The notes: generated by a model not told the origin, from the letters alone. 64,000 nucleotides of DNA from Mageeibacillus sp. (GCA_022484595.1 JAKVLB010000001.1:62001-126000); one strand, 5' to 3'; counted from the stretch's first letter, positions 18,994-28,649 are shown. Numbers and translations: made by a program.

Positions 18994-19476
18994 TTATCCT
19001 ACCAAATGTAATATTTCGCGATAAACTGCCTCGCAAGTGGCAATTCTAATCTTTTCTCGGTCGCCGGTCAATTGCAATCTGAAAGAATATGACAGATCTC
19101 GGAAAGAAACACCCGCATACACAGTACCTACAGGCTTTCCCGGCAATGCTCCTCCCGGTCCCGCGATTCCTGTCACAGACAGCGCAATGTTGCAGCCAAG
19201 AAGCCTTGAGGCACCGAGAGCCATCTGTTCCGCGCATTTATCGGACACTTCCGTGAACTCACTTATTACTTCGGGATTCACACCAAGCAGGTTAATCTTG
19301 ACATCATTTGTATATGAGACAACTGATCCTTTAAAAACCTTTGACGCACCCGGAACCGATACAATTCCGGAGGATATCATACCGCCGGTGAGGCTCTCCG
19401 CAAATCCGAGCGTAAGCCCCAAGTCCGCAAGCTCTTGTACAACTTCAGATGCAAGACTGTCTGACAAATCATCCAT
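18994..19476 (-). CDS. pncC: Nicotinamide-nucleotide amidase (CinA C-terminal domain protein)
   Basis: Deamidates NMN to nicotinate mononucleotide in NAD recycling. The 160-aa protein is the CinA C-terminal domain alone: LTLGFAESLTGGMIS with the catalytic Ser, VPGASKVFKGSVVSYTNDVK, and ALSVTGIAGPGGALPGKPVG. The N-terminal MoCF-like domain of full CinA is missing, as in E. coli PncC. The start lies eight bases inside the end of ftsK. It is a second NAD-metabolism gene in this window beside nadE. Confidence 0.93.
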   Translation of the reverse strand: MDDLSDSLASEVVQELADLGLTLGFAESLTGGMISSGIVSVPGASKVFKGSVVSYTNDVKINLLGVNPEVISEFTEVSDKCAEQMALGASRLLGCNIALSVTGIAGPGGALPGKPVGTVYAGVSFRDLSYSFRLQLTGDREKIRIATCEAVYREILHLVG

Positions 19477-22444
19477 TCTTACTGTTTCTCGCTTTCATCT
19501 CAAGCCACTCGGTCTTGTTAATAAGAATCTTTCGTGGTTTACTTCCTTCAAAAGGTCCGATTATCTGTTTTTTCTCAAGCTCGTCTACAAGCCTTGCAGC
19601 CCTTGGATAGCCTACACCGAGTCGCCTTTGCAACACCGAGACACTGGCACTTCCGTATTCGAGAATAGTCTCAACTGCTTGCTCGAAAAGGTTGTCATTG
19701 CCGTATCCGCTGTCGGACGACACATCCGGGCCAGAAGAAGCCGTTCCTTCATTGCCTGAAGCGGCCGCGTCTATCTCACGGATTATGTCTTCATCATACA
19801 TAGGGGCGTAACGGCTCTTAAGATTGTCAATAACGCTTTCAACCTCTTCATCTGTAAGGAACGCACCCTGGCCTCTTATCGGTTGCGGCGCTGTCATTGG
19901 GGCATAAAGCATATCGCCCTTGCCGAGCAGTTTCTCCGCTCCGTACTGATCAAGGATTGTTCTTGAATCTACACCTGATGTGACCGCAAAAGCAATTCTG
20001 GAACCGATATTAGCCTTGATAACACCTGTAATTACATCAACTGAAGGCCTCTGTGTAGCAATAATCAGATGCAGACCGGCTGCTCTTGCCAGAGCCGCGA
20101 GCCTTGATATATAAAGCTCAACCTCTTTGGATGCCACCATCATAAGTTCTGCCAGCTCGTCTATCACAACAAGTATCAAAGGAAGACAACCGTCAGAATC
20201 GCCGGATTCTTCACATTTCTTGTTGAAACTCTTGATATCTCTTACCTGAGCAATCTCAAACAGCTTATATCTTCTCTGCATCTCGGCGACAGCCCATTTC
20301 AGAGCGCCTGCGGCCTTCTTGCAGTCGGTAATAACCGGTGATATCAGATGTGGTATGCCGTTGTAAACAGACAGTTCTACAACCTTAGGATCTATGAGAA
20401 TCATTCGCACCTGATTGGGAGATGCGTGTACCAGAATACTTGTCAGCATAGCATTGATACATACGGATTTTCCGGAACCTGTAGAACCGGCAATCATAAG
20501 ATGCGGCATCTTCGCCAGATCACAGTAAACAGGTCTGCCTGGGATATCTCTGCCAAGGGCAACGGTAAGCGGAGTGGAAGTCTTGAATTCTCTTGTCTCC
20601 ACAAGACTTCTGAGCTGAACAGCAGTAGCTTTCTTATTAGGAATCTCAATACCGATGGCGCTCTTGCCCGGAATAGGTGCCTCAATACGCAGCGAGATAG
20701 CCGCCATTGACAGCATAATATCGTCCTGCAGCTGCGTTACTCTGGATACCTTTGTACCTGTGGCTATTGTAAGTTCATATCTTGTAATCGCAGGACCGTG
20801 AGTGATATTTACCACGTGAGCTTCAATTCCGAAACTCTTGAGTGTCTGCTCAAGCTTAGTAGCGTTCTGCTGAAGCTCCAGATTGGCATTCGGATCCGCC
20901 GCAACCTTCAGATCTTCGGCAAGCAGCATTGTCGGAGCCGGTCTGTAATTTCTTATTCTGTTGGCCGGCAGACGGCTTCTCCTGCCGGTCTCGCTTCCAA
21001 AACTGAAGTCAGTCCTGGATTGACCTGCACTCTGCACTTCCGAAGTCTCAAGAATTCTGCCCTCGGTTGCACTGTAACCCGGAGTAGAATCGCTGTCCGC
21101 ATTATTTATCAGTGCAGAATGTCCGGGTATCTCCTGAACCTTGTCATTATCGCTGTCAGAGGCGAAAAACCTCTCTTCAACATATGGTTTCCGGACTTTT
21201 CTCGAATAATCAAAGCCGCTGCCCTCATTTTCTGAAACCTTGTCTTCTGAAGGATAATCGCTGTCAATTCCGACTTCAATCGGTTCACCGATATCTTTCT
21301 TATCGGACGAAGCATCGGTAGAAACAGGTGTCAGATCAATAAAATCTTTGTCTTTGCCGTCATCAAGAAAAGACAGCTTACGTGTCTTGGGCGGAAGACG
21401 TACAGGCGGATTCAAAGGTTCCGCGGTATAGCCGAAATCAGCGTTTATCTGTTCATCACTGACCTTATACACGTTCTCATTATAAGATATAGATCCGGAT
21501 CCGGACTCCTTTGTCTTCTCGATGCCCATAGATGAGACATCGACGAATCCTGAGTTCAGGTCTATGGGAAATCTGGAAGCAAACGGATCCGTATTTGCTG
21601 CTGCAGGACCGGCATACCCATTTGACACCTGTGATGTGTTTACAAAAGGTGAGCTGCTTTTCCCGTGAAGAGCCGCATTGACCGCAGACTGAGCCGCATT
21701 GCGGTCTGACATCTGAGGAGCAAACGTTCCGGCGTTCTGAACCGGTGATCCCGGGTAATTCTGAGGAGCTGACTGAGGCTGATAAAAAACCGTGTATGAA
21801 GGCTGATTATTAGGCTGCCTTGACACGGTATCATATGCCTTTCTTGTAGCCTGATTGATTGCAACCGCGGTCTTCTTCGCAGCTTTTTTGATAGAAATAT
21901 GAAATACCGTAACAATCTGCGAGAGTATAAAGACAATCACAGCAAGGATCGATATAGTCCTGCCGATTACCATATTGACGGCAACAGCGATTCCGCCGCC
22001 AATGATGCCTCCCGGAATTACAACTGTTGTTCCGGCTGGATTTGCAATCAGATCGGCGTCACTTCCGGATTTCCACAGACGCACTATAGCATTCACGGCA
22101 GATGCTTTGCCGTTGCTGCCTATGCATGACGCCGCAAAATAATCAAAGTCGCATGTTATAAGAGACAACAGGGTTGATATACAAATCAGAAGCAGAATTA
22201 CCGATCTGACTCTGATACTGGACACCCCGGCCCTCTTTTCGAAAAAGAAATCTATCGAAGAATAGAGCAGAAACAAAGGAATTGAATAGGCAGTATAACC
22301 CAATAGTCCAAGAAATACTGTGCGTATAAACACCCCAAGAACACCGGTAAATGTTACCGGCAGATAAAAGATGAGCGTAACGGCAACGGCAAGAAAAAAA
22401 AGAACAATGCCGGTTACTTCTCTGTGTTCGTCTACCCGGCTCAA
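19469..22444 (-). CDS. ftsK: DNA translocase FtsK/SpoIIIE
   Basis: Septum-located motor that pumps chromosomal DNA during division or sporulation. 991 aa: four hydrophobic segments in the first ~190 residues, a long Ser/Asp/Pro-rich linker (about 200-500), then the RecA-like motor with Walker A AGSTGSGKSVCINAML, LILVVIDELAELMM and IATQRPSVDVITGVIKANI. A C-terminal gamma winged helix follows (LQRRLGVGYPRAARLVDEL), which reads KOPS/SRS-like DNA sites. The start is a TTG with AGGAGG 7 nt upstream, overlapping the stop of the Nudix gene. Whether it acts at division or sporulation cannot be told. Confidence 0.97.
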   Translation of the reverse strand: MSRVDEHREVTGIVLFFLAVAVTLIFYLPVTFTGVLGVFIRTVFLGLLGYTAYSIPLFLLYSSIDFFFEKRAGVSSIRVRSVILLLICISTLLSLITCDFDYFAASCIGSNGKASAVNAIVRLWKSGSDADLIANPAGTTVVIPGGIIGGGIAVAVNMVIGRTISILAVIVFILSQIVTVFHISIKKAAKKTAVAINQATRKAYDTVSRQPNNQPSYTVFYQPQSAPQNYPGSPVQNAGTFAPQMSDRNAAQSAVNAALHGKSSSPFVNTSQVSNGYAGPAAANTDPFASRFPIDLNSGFVDVSSMGIEKTKESGSGSISYNENVYKVSDEQINADFGYTAEPLNPPVRLPPKTRKLSFLDDGKDKDFIDLTPVSTDASSDKKDIGEPIEVGIDSDYPSEDKVSENEGSGFDYSRKVRKPYVEERFFASDSDNDKVQEIPGHSALINNADSDSTPGYSATEGRILETSEVQSAGQSRTDFSFGSETGRRSRLPANRIRNYRPAPTMLLAEDLKVAADPNANLELQQNATKLEQTLKSFGIEAHVVNITHGPAITRYELTIATGTKVSRVTQLQDDIMLSMAAISLRIEAPIPGKSAIGIEIPNKKATAVQLRSLVETREFKTSTPLTVALGRDIPGRPVYCDLAKMPHLMIAGSTGSGKSVCINAMLTSILVHASPNQVRMILIDPKVVELSVYNGIPHLISPVITDCKKAAGALKWAVAEMQRRYKLFEIAQVRDIKSFNKKCEESGDSDGCLPLILVVIDELAELMMVASKEVELYISRLAALARAAGLHLIIATQRPSVDVITGVIKANIGSRIAFAVTSGVDSRTILDQYGAEKLLGKGDMLYAPMTAPQPIRGQGAFLTDEEVESVIDNLKSRYAPMYDEDIIREIDAAASGNEGTASSGPDVSSDSGYGNDNLFEQAVETILEYGSASVSVLQRRLGVGYPRAARLVDELEKKQIIGPFEGSKPRKILINKTEWLEMKARNSKNG

Positions 22445-23001
22445 ATACCAAACCTCCTGGCAGCTTTATAAATCAGGATTAAAGTCTTGGCGTCTGTAAT
22501 CTTTCCTGACTCAGCCATGGCAAGCGCATCACTGAGAGGCAGCCTGCAGGCAGCAAGATATTCACTTTCATCCGGATTGCCGCCGACATACTTTAAATCT
22601 GTACCCAGGTAGAGATGAATAATCTCAGAACAATAACCCGGCGTAGCGACCATGCTGCCGAAAGACTCAATATTAAGGGCCTGATACCCCGTCTCTTCGA
22701 CAATCTCTCTGCTCACACAGTCAAAAGGATCCTCTCCCGGTTCAATCTTGCCGGCCGGTGCTTCAAGAAGCACCTTTCCCAGAGGAGATCTGAACTGCTT
22801 TACAAAGTAGCAGTTCAAGTCCTTGTCAACAGGAAGAATGCAGGCGCCGCCGTTATGAAAGACAAGCTCACGTGTCGAATGCCTGCCTTCAGGAGTAAGA
22901 ATATCCCTGACGACAACCTTAAAAACCCGTCCGCTGTATATCTCTTTGTCTGCAACTGTCTTCTCAGTCAGCATATCATCACTGCAATTAATCCTGCCCA
23001 T
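22441..23001 (-). CDS. Nudix hydrolase, ADP-ribose pyrophosphatase-like
   Basis: Hydrolyses a nucleoside diphosphate linked to another moiety, probably ADP-ribose. The Nudix box GKIEPGEDPFDCVSREIVEETGY contains REIVEE and fits GX5EX7REUXEEXGU. The N-terminal SGRVFKVVVRDI and the Pro ~15 residues after the box (ATPGYCSE) match the ADPRase subfamily. 186 aa, normal size. AGAGGT lies 4-5 nt before the ATG. It is coupled to ftsK and lies 3 nt after rnhA. Confidence 0.88.
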   Translation of the reverse strand: MGRINCSDDMLTEKTVADKEIYSGRVFKVVVRDILTPEGRHSTRELVFHNGGACILPVDKDLNCYFVKQFRSPLGKVLLEAPAGKIEPGEDPFDCVSREIVEETGYQALNIESFGSMVATPGYCSEIIHLYLGTDLKYVGGNPDESEYLAACRLPLSDALAMAESGKITDAKTLILIYKAARRFGI

Positions 23002-23003
23002 AT

Positions 23004-23456
23004 CTACCTCTTTGAAAATTTAGCTGACTCCATTACCGCCAGCTCATCACATCTGTTGTTAAGTTCGTCATCAGCATGGCCTTTGACCTTAATGAAAGTA
23101 ACTCTGTGGAAATCGGTCAGAGCAACAAGCTGTTTCCACAGGTCGCTGTTGGCTACATCTGCCTTTGCACTGTTCTTCCAGCCGTTGCTTACCCACTTGT
23201 CAATCCAATTCTGTCTGAAAGCGTTTACAACATACGCGCTGTCACTGTGAACCTCGACCTCGCATGGCCTTGTAAGAGCTTTAAGCCCGCTTATTACGCC
23301 CTGGAGTTCCATACGGTTGTTGGTGGTATTTGCCTCTCCGCCCGACATCTCCTTTGATACGCTTCCGCTTCTGAGAATCGCAGCCCAGCCGCCGGGACCG
23401 GGATTGCCGGAACAGGCACCGTCAGTGTATATGATTACCTTCGTAAGCTGAGCCAT
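23004..23456 (-). CDS. rnhA: Ribonuclease HI
   Basis: Cleaves the RNA strand of RNA-DNA hybrids. Catalytic acidic residues are visible in IYTDGACSGNPGPGGWAA, NNRMELQGVISGL, VHSDSAYVVNAF and the final RCDEL. KVKGHADDELNNRCDEL also holds the conserved His. The 150-aa length is normal. The start overlaps the proC stop (TAATG), so the two are coupled. Confidence 0.96.
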   Translation of the reverse strand: MAQLTKVIIYTDGACSGNPGPGGWAAILRSGSVSKEMSGGEANTTNNRMELQGVISGLKALTRPCEVEVHSDSAYVVNAFRQNWIDKWVSNGWKNSAKADVANSDLWKQLVALTDFHRVTFIKVKGHADDELNNRCDELAVMESAKFSKR

Positions 23457-24256
23457 TATTTCTTCTGCATCTCAAGTGTCTTCTCGTAAGCCGCCGTAAC
23501 AGATTTAATGGCGCAATTACGAAAACCATTCTCTTCAAGAGCCATGACACCGGCAATTGTAGTTCCTCCGGGTGAGCATACCATATCCTTAAGAACAGCA
23601 GGATGCATACCGGTATCAAGAACAAGCTTGCCCGAACCCATGACTGTTCCGGCGGCAATCTTAATGGCATCGTCACGCTTAATTCCGAGACTTACAGCGG
23701 CATCGGCAAGTGCTTCAATAAAGAGCATCACATAAGCGGGACCTGTCCCGGATACACAGCCGATTGCGTCAAGAGTCTTCTCATCACAGATAATTACTTC
23801 ACCGCATGTCGCAAGCATTCTTTTCACGAACTCTGTCTCACCGGCAGAAAGCCCGACCGGACACACAGCTGACACGCCTGCACCGACCTGAGCCGGAGTA
23901 TTCGGCATTATTCTTACAAACTTTACTGAAGGTCCAAGAATACCCGCGATTCTGTCGCACGTAACGGCAGCGGCAATCGAAAGCACGATAACACCCGGTT
24001 TAAGGGAAGAAACGATGTCCCTTAACGCACCGTCAAAATGTACCGGCTTAACCGCCATAAGGACAAAATCACTGTCCTTTACAGCCTCCTTCGCAGTTGC
24101 TGCGCTCATGCAGCCAAACCTGGCACTGACCTCATCTGCTGATTCGCTTCTGACATCATAGCACACAATATCTTCAGGCTTGAAAACGCCTCCGGAAACG
24201 AATCCGCCGAGCAGAGCACGGCCCATATTTCCCGTTCCGATAACCGTTAATTTCAT
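23456..24256 (-). CDS. proC: Pyrroline-5-carboxylate reductase
   Basis: Last step of proline synthesis, reducing pyrroline-5-carboxylate with NAD(P)H. N-terminal Rossmann GTGNMGRALLGGF, VLMAVKP, and the C-terminal signature SGTGPAYVMLFIEALADAA followed by VCSPGGTTIAGV. 266 aa, normal. AGAGGTGA lies upstream. proA and proB are not in the window. A plausible -35/-10 pair (TTTGCA-18-TAAGAT) overlaps the divergent tRNA promoter. Confidence 0.97.
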   Translation of the reverse strand: MKLTVIGTGNMGRALLGGFVSGGVFKPEDIVCYDVRSESADEVSARFGCMSAATAKEAVKDSDFVLMAVKPVHFDGALRDIVSSLKPGVIVLSIAAAVTCDRIAGILGPSVKFVRIMPNTPAQVGAGVSAVCPVGLSAGETEFVKRMLATCGEVIICDEKTLDAIGCVSGTGPAYVMLFIEALADAAVSLGIKRDDAIKIAAGTVMGSGKLVLDTGMHPAVLKDMVCSPGGTTIAGVMALEENGFRNCAIKSVTAAYEKTLEMQKK

Positions 24257-24312
24257 AGAAAATCACCTCTTTAAACTGTATTAATTAAATCATCGATATC
24301 TTAACATTACAC

Positions 24313-24341
24313 TTGACAGAGTGCAAACCAACGAATAAAAT
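24313..24341 (+). promoter_or_regulatory. Promoter of tRNA-Trp
   Basis: -35 TTGACA (24313-24318), 17-bp spacer, -10 TAAAAT (24336-24341). The predicted start is 8-10 bases before the tRNA. Confidence 0.85.
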
Positions 24342-24355
24342 GTTCAGCGTGACAA

Positions 24356-24430
24356 AGGGGAGTGGCTCAACGGTAGAGCAGCGGTCTCCAAAACCGCCGG
24401 TTGCGCGTTCAAATCGTGTCTCCCCTGCCA
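24356..24430 (+). tRNA. tRNA-Trp (anticodon CCA)
   Basis: The cloverleaf reads directly from the sequence: acceptor AGGGGAG/CTCCCCT, a D arm with GCTC/GAGC, an anticodon stem GCGGT/ACCGC around loop CTCCAAA (anticodon CCA), and a T arm GCGCG/CGTGT with loop TTCAAAT. Discriminator G is followed by an encoded CCA. It is a single-gene unit with its own promoter and terminator. Confidence 0.96.
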
Positions 24431-24436
24431 AAATCA

Positions 24437-24468
24437 AACGTCCCGGATTTATTCCGGGACGTTTTTTT
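24437..24468 (+). terminator. Terminator of tRNA-Trp
   Basis: Stem AACGTCCCGGA/TCCGGGACGTT with a 4-5-nt loop runs into seven T residues, seven bases after the tRNA CCA end. Confidence 0.93.
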
Positions 24469-24503
24469 GCGTTTATTATCCGACGCTTTAGTATGTTTGA
24501 GAA

Positions 24504-25475
24504 TTATGTTGCTGCTGTCGTTTCTTCAGATAAGGAAGTTGTATCGGTTGCAGCAGTTTCTTCTGATGCCGAAGTTGCTGAAGCATCAGAAGAATCAGCA
24601 GTTGCCGCGGCAATCAGGGAACTGTCTATATTGCGTTTGGGAACAATATCGAATGCAAGGCTGGAGATTCCGTCTGACTGCAGGAATACCAATCTGTATG
24701 CATAATCTCCCCTGACCGTAAACAGGCCCTTGTTATCAAAATTGGTAAACATATCAGAAGCGAGATCACTTGCTGTTTCGTATGTCAGATCAGGATAGAA
24801 TGTCTCAAGGAAACTTGCGAAATAATACATTATAAACTGAGTGTTGTCGCCGCTGTACGGAGCATAAACCCTTAATGCGGTAAGCTCTCCATCAGATTTT
24901 CTTGTACTGCCCTGAATTGACGTACCGAAATCTGAATCTATGTAGCAGGTGAAATAATTGAGGAATCTTGCGTTCTCATTTACAGGATTACTTACAGCAG
25001 CGTCAGTTGTCGTCCCGTCTCCTTGTGCCGACGAAGCCTGAGTTGTCTCGGTTGTCTCAGTCGCTGAAGCGTCTTCATAAGTAACCTCAGGTATTGCAAG
25101 GCTGTAGTTCGCGAAAAGGTTCTGATATGTATCTGTGGACTCATATCTTGAACGGAATTCGTCAATCGTCATTCCGAACGAACCGATTACAGCGTATGGC
25201 AGAATGTAATAGATGGCAGCGCCTACAAGAGCAATAAAGGCCAGAATCAGACATACGGGGATGACGGGATCTCTTCTGCATTTGCCCATGAAGCTTAATG
25301 CCTTGAAATCCTCACGTGTCAGCTTTACCTTAGCCTCTTCCTTGGCCTTCTTTGCCGCAAGAGCCTTTCTCCTTCTCTCAGACTTTGGAGTATTCAGCTT
25401 TTCCAGAGCTTCCTTATACTCTTCATCAGATACAATCTCTTCAATATCGACACTGTTATTATTATTCTCAGACAT
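24504..25475 (-). CDS. Unknown single-span membrane protein
   Basis: I do not recognise this family. The 323 aa begin with an acidic segment (DIEEIVSDEEYKEALEKL), then a Lys/Arg-rich helical stretch (SERRRKALAAKKAKEEAK). One strong transmembrane helix follows at about residues 74-100 (IPVCLILAFIALVGAAIYYI), and then about 220 mostly polar residues. Charge bias places the N-terminus inside and the large domain outside. Two Ser/Thr/Ala low-complexity stretches occur, one near residues 135-155 and one forming the last ~40 residues. No signal peptide or catalytic motif is evident. It stands alone between the tRNA-Trp terminator and a divergent SDR gene. Confidence 0.75.
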   Translation of the reverse strand: MSENNNNSVDIEEIVSDEEYKEALEKLNTPKSERRRKALAAKKAKEEAKVKLTREDFKALSFMGKCRRDPVIPVCLILAFIALVGAAIYYILPYAVIGSFGMTIDEFRSRYESTDTYQNLFANYSLAIPEVTYEDASATETTETTQASSAQGDGTTTDAAVSNPVNENARFLNYFTCYIDSDFGTSIQGSTRKSDGELTALRVYAPYSGDNTQFIMYYFASFLETFYPDLTYETASDLASDMFTNFDNKGLFTVRGDYAYRLVFLQSDGISSLAFDIVPKRNIDSSLIAAATADSSDASATSASEETAATDTTSLSEETTAAT

Positions 25476-25576
25476 ATTAAGCCCTCACTTTCAAACTTAA
25501 TCATTATAAATTAAAATCTGTTGTACACAATATAAAAAGATTGGCATAATTAGTGAAAATTTTAAAGGAGAACAAA

Positions 25577-26278
25577 ATGTCACATATATTGATATCCGGC
25601 GGGTCACGTGGAATCGGCGCCGCGACGGCAAAGCTTTTCGCAGGTAAAGGACATAACGTAACATATTTCTTTAAGAATGCCCCTGTTCTTCAGGGCGAGC
25701 GGATTACTCCGGTTCAATGCGACGTCACAGATCCTTTGAGTGTGGCTGATAGTGTTGGAAAGGCTTGCGATAATTACGGAAGAGTCGAAGTGCTTATATC
25801 AAACGCCGGTATTTCATATACCGGACTTGCAACAGACTTTGATTTCAAAGACTACCGCATGATAATGGACACGAATTTCGGAGGACTGTTCAATCTGACT
25901 TCCGAGATTATCCCATCAATGGTTCATAACGGAAGCGGCGTTATTCTGGCGGTCTCTTCCATGTGGGGACAGACCGGCGCATCCTGTGAAGCATTATACT
26001 CGGCAACAAAGGGCGCTGTTGATTCTTATGTAAAATCACTTGCCAAGGAGCTCGGTCCCTCAGGAATCAGGGTCAACGCTGTTTCACCCGGAGTTATAGA
26101 TACCGACATGATGTCGGAGTATACAGACAGTGATAAAACTGCTTTGGCCGATGACACTCCGTTAGGGAGGCTCGGGACACCTGATGATATCGCACAGACC
26201 TTGTATTTTCTGTCCGGAAGCCGCGCTTCATTCATAACAGGACAGATAATCGGCGTAAACGGCGGCTTCCTGGCCTGA
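25577..26278 (+). CDS. SDR-family oxidoreductase (FabG-like)
   Basis: NAD(P)-dependent short-chain dehydrogenase. The Rossmann motif is GGSRGIGAATA at the N-terminus, then NAG (ISNAGISY), catalytic Ser in AVSSMWG, and YSATKGAV with the Tyr and Lys. The C-terminal ISG-type end is GQIIGVNGGF. 233 aa, as for FabG-type 3-oxoacyl reductases, but no fatty acid genes are adjacent, so the substrate is uncertain. The ATG at 25577 has AAAGGAG 6 nt upstream; an ATG eight codons earlier lacks support. A possible promoter is TTGTAC-18-CATAAT. Confidence 0.9.
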   Translation: MSHILISGGSRGIGAATAKLFAGKGHNVTYFFKNAPVLQGERITPVQCDVTDPLSVADSVGKACDNYGRVEVLISNAGISYTGLATDFDFKDYRMIMDTNFGGLFNLTSEIIPSMVHNGSGVILAVSSMWGQTGASCEALYSATKGAVDSYVKSLAKELGPSGIRVNAVSPGVIDTDMMSEYTDSDKTALADDTPLGRLGTPDDIAQTLYFLSGSRASFITGQIIGVNGGFLA

Positions 26279-26307
26279 TTGAAAACTTAAGAAAAACCAT
26301 ATACAAT
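26279..26307 (+). promoter_or_regulatory. Promoter of citrate synthase
   Basis: -35 TTGAAA (26279-26284), 17-bp spacer, -10 TACAAT (26302-26307). The leader carries a small CGTTCC/GGAACG hairpin around 26323-26338. Confidence 0.6.
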
Positions 26308-26374
26308 AGTGTAGTCTTACATCGTTCCATCCGGAACGTTTCACCTATTAAAAATAAATATGGAGATCAATTTT

Positions 26375-27745
26375 ATGGCCGCAAACAACAGCTATTCCAA
26401 GATTACACCGGATATAGAGCGTCTCGCAAATAAATGCTCTGAGAATACCATAGCAACTGACCTTTACACAGAATATGATGTAAAGCGCGGTTTGAGAGAT
26501 TTGAACGGCAAAGGCGTTCTTGCGGGACTGACCCGCATTTCCGAGATAATATCCTCCAAGACAGTTGACGGCAAAACAGTTCCGGTTGACGGCGAGCTCT
26601 ACTACCGCGGAATAAACGTCAGAGATCTTATCGCCGGCGAGAAGAAATCAATGCATTGCGGGTTTGAAGAGGCAACGTACCTTCTTTTGTTCGGTTCGCT
26701 TCCGAACCGCACTGAACTTGCTGATTTTCGCGAACTGCTGGCTGACTCAAGATCCCGCATGCCGAAGAATTTCTTCAGAGATGTGATAATGCAGAAACCA
26801 ACATCCGACCTGATGAACAATATGGCACGCGGAGTGCTCAACCTTTATGCTTACGATACACAGCCGATGGATCTTTCGATTTCAAATGTACTTAGACAGT
26901 CCCTTGAACTTATATCTATCTTTCCTCTTCTTGCAGTTCACAGCCTGTCGGCAATGGATTATTACCTGAATAAAAAATCACTTGTGATACATCGCCCGAG
27001 TCCGAAGCTGTCCACAGCTGAGAATATTCTCTATATGCTTCGTCCGGACAATAAATATACACCGCTGGAAGCGAAGATACTGGACGTTGCGCTGATACTT
27101 CACGCTGAACACGGCGGAGGAAACAATTCGACGTTTACAACACACGTTGTTACAAGTTCAGGAACGGATACATATTCTGCCATCGCTGCTGCGCTTTGTT
27201 CGCTGAAAGGCCCCAAGCACGGAGGTGCCAACATCCAGGTTATCAATATGTTCAAAGAACTCGAAAAGAATATATCGGACTGGAGCGACGATGAAGAGAT
27301 AAGGCAGTATCTGAATAAGATTCTTCACAAGGAAGCCTTCGACCGCACCGGCGTAATATATGGCATGGGACATGCTGTTTATTCAATATCGGATCCGAGA
27401 GCACTTATTTTCAAGGAATATGTCAAGCAGCTGTCAGCGGAGAAGAACCGCGCCGACGAGTTCGCCTTCTACGAGAAGGTTGAGAGGCTGTCTGCAGAAC
27501 TGATTACCGAACAGCGTAAGATATTCAAGGGTGTCTCCGCGAATATTGATTTCTACAGCGGCTTTGTCTACTCGATGCTTGGACTCCCTACCGAGCTTTA
27601 TACACCTCTTTTCGCAATCGCGAGAATATCGGGCTGGTCAGCACACAGAATTGAAGAGATAAACGGAAATGGAAAGATAATACGCCCGGCGTATAAGAGC
27701 GTTCAGGAACGTCAGAGCTATATTCCTATGAGCGACAGAAATTAA
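26375..27745 (+). CDS. gltA: Citrate synthase
   Basis: Condenses acetyl-CoA and oxaloacetate to citrate, here most likely feeding glutamate synthesis in an anaerobe. The three active-site regions are visible: LHAEHGGGNNSTF, LKGPKHGGANIQ, and YGMGHAVYSISDPR, with DFYSGFVYSMLGLP near the C-terminus. 456 aa. The ATG at 26375 is preferred: GGAG lies 9 nt upstream, while the earlier ATG at 26360 overlaps that ribosome site. No aconitase or isocitrate dehydrogenase is nearby. It converges on uppP with a 9-base gap. Confidence 0.94.
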   Translation: MAANNSYSKITPDIERLANKCSENTIATDLYTEYDVKRGLRDLNGKGVLAGLTRISEIISSKTVDGKTVPVDGELYYRGINVRDLIAGEKKSMHCGFEEATYLLLFGSLPNRTELADFRELLADSRSRMPKNFFRDVIMQKPTSDLMNNMARGVLNLYAYDTQPMDLSISNVLRQSLELISIFPLLAVHSLSAMDYYLNKKSLVIHRPSPKLSTAENILYMLRPDNKYTPLEAKILDVALILHAEHGGGNNSTFTTHVVTSSGTDTYSAIAAALCSLKGPKHGGANIQVINMFKELEKNISDWSDDEEIRQYLNKILHKEAFDRTGVIYGMGHAVYSISDPRALIFKEYVKQLSAEKNRADEFAFYEKVERLSAELITEQRKIFKGVSANIDFYSGFVYSMLGLPTELYTPLFAIARISGWSAHRIEEINGNGKIIRPAYKSVQERQSYIPMSDRN

Positions 27746-27754
27746 AGCCTGTGC

Positions 27755-28618
27755 TTACTTTCCGATAACTCCGAGAGCACCGAGAGTAAGAACCAACACA
27801 CCCAAAGCTATCCGGTAGTATCCGAAGCAGCTGAAGGTGTGTTTCTTTATAAATGACATAAGTCCTTTAATGACAACCATACTTACCGCAAAGGCTGTAC
27901 ACATGCCGACAAGAAGAAGTCCGAGCTCGTGTGAAGTACATGTCCCGTCGTACTTAATTATCTTAAGAAGGCTCGCGCCGAACATAACGGGAATCGCAAG
28001 AAAAAAAGTAAACTTGGCTGCAGCTTCACGTGATATTCCTATTGCAAGCGAACCGACTATGGTTGAGCCTGAGCGAGACGTTCCGGGGAATATCGCAGCC
28101 AACAGCTGAAAGAGTCCGATAACAAAAGCGTGCCCGTAATTAATCTGGCCGATTCTCTCGATTTTTGGTTTTCTGTTCTTAACCATGCGTTCCACAACTA
28201 TGAATGCAATTCCGAAAACAATAAGCGCAATCGCAACACAGATGTAGTTATACAGATGTTCATCCAGCCAGTCATCAAGGAGCACGCCGACTATCGCTGC
28301 AGGGATGCACGCTATCAGAATTTTGAACCACATCTTAAACTTGTTCTTTATCACATAACGGCCGAAGCCCTTGTCAGACAGAGGTGACTTATTGCGTTTT
28401 ATACCGAAAGGCCAGATATCCCACCAGAATATGACAACAACCGCCAGAATAGCACCGAGCTGGATGACAACCAGATAAAGGCTGTAGAACTCTTCGGATA
28501 CATTCAGATGAATAAACTCATCAAGAAGGATCATATGCCCTGTTGATGATATCGGAAGCCATTCGGTAATTCCTTCAACAACACCAAATAAAAAAGCTAC
28601 AAAATAATCCCAAAGCAT
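27755..28618 (-). CDS. uppP: Undecaprenyl-diphosphatase
   Basis: Membrane phosphatase recycling undecaprenyl diphosphate for cell wall synthesis; it also gives bacitracin resistance. The BacA/UppP motifs are EGITEWLPISSTGHMIL at the N-terminus and FPGTSRSGSTI in the middle. 287 aa with about eight hydrophobic segments. AAGGAG lies 7 nt before the ATG. Confidence 0.96.
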   Translation of the reverse strand: MLWDYFVAFLFGVVEGITEWLPISSTGHMILLDEFIHLNVSEEFYSLYLVVIQLGAILAVVVIFWWDIWPFGIKRNKSPLSDKGFGRYVIKNKFKMWFKILIACIPAAIVGVLLDDWLDEHLYNYICVAIALIVFGIAFIVVERMVKNRKPKIERIGQINYGHAFVIGLFQLLAAIFPGTSRSGSTIVGSLAIGISREAAAKFTFFLAIPVMFGASLLKIIKYDGTCTSHELGLLLVGMCTAFAVSMVVIKGLMSFIKKHTFSCFGYYRIALGVLVLTLGALGVIGK

Positions 28619-28649
28619 GAACTGTCTCCTTCATTGATAAAGTCAGTTC

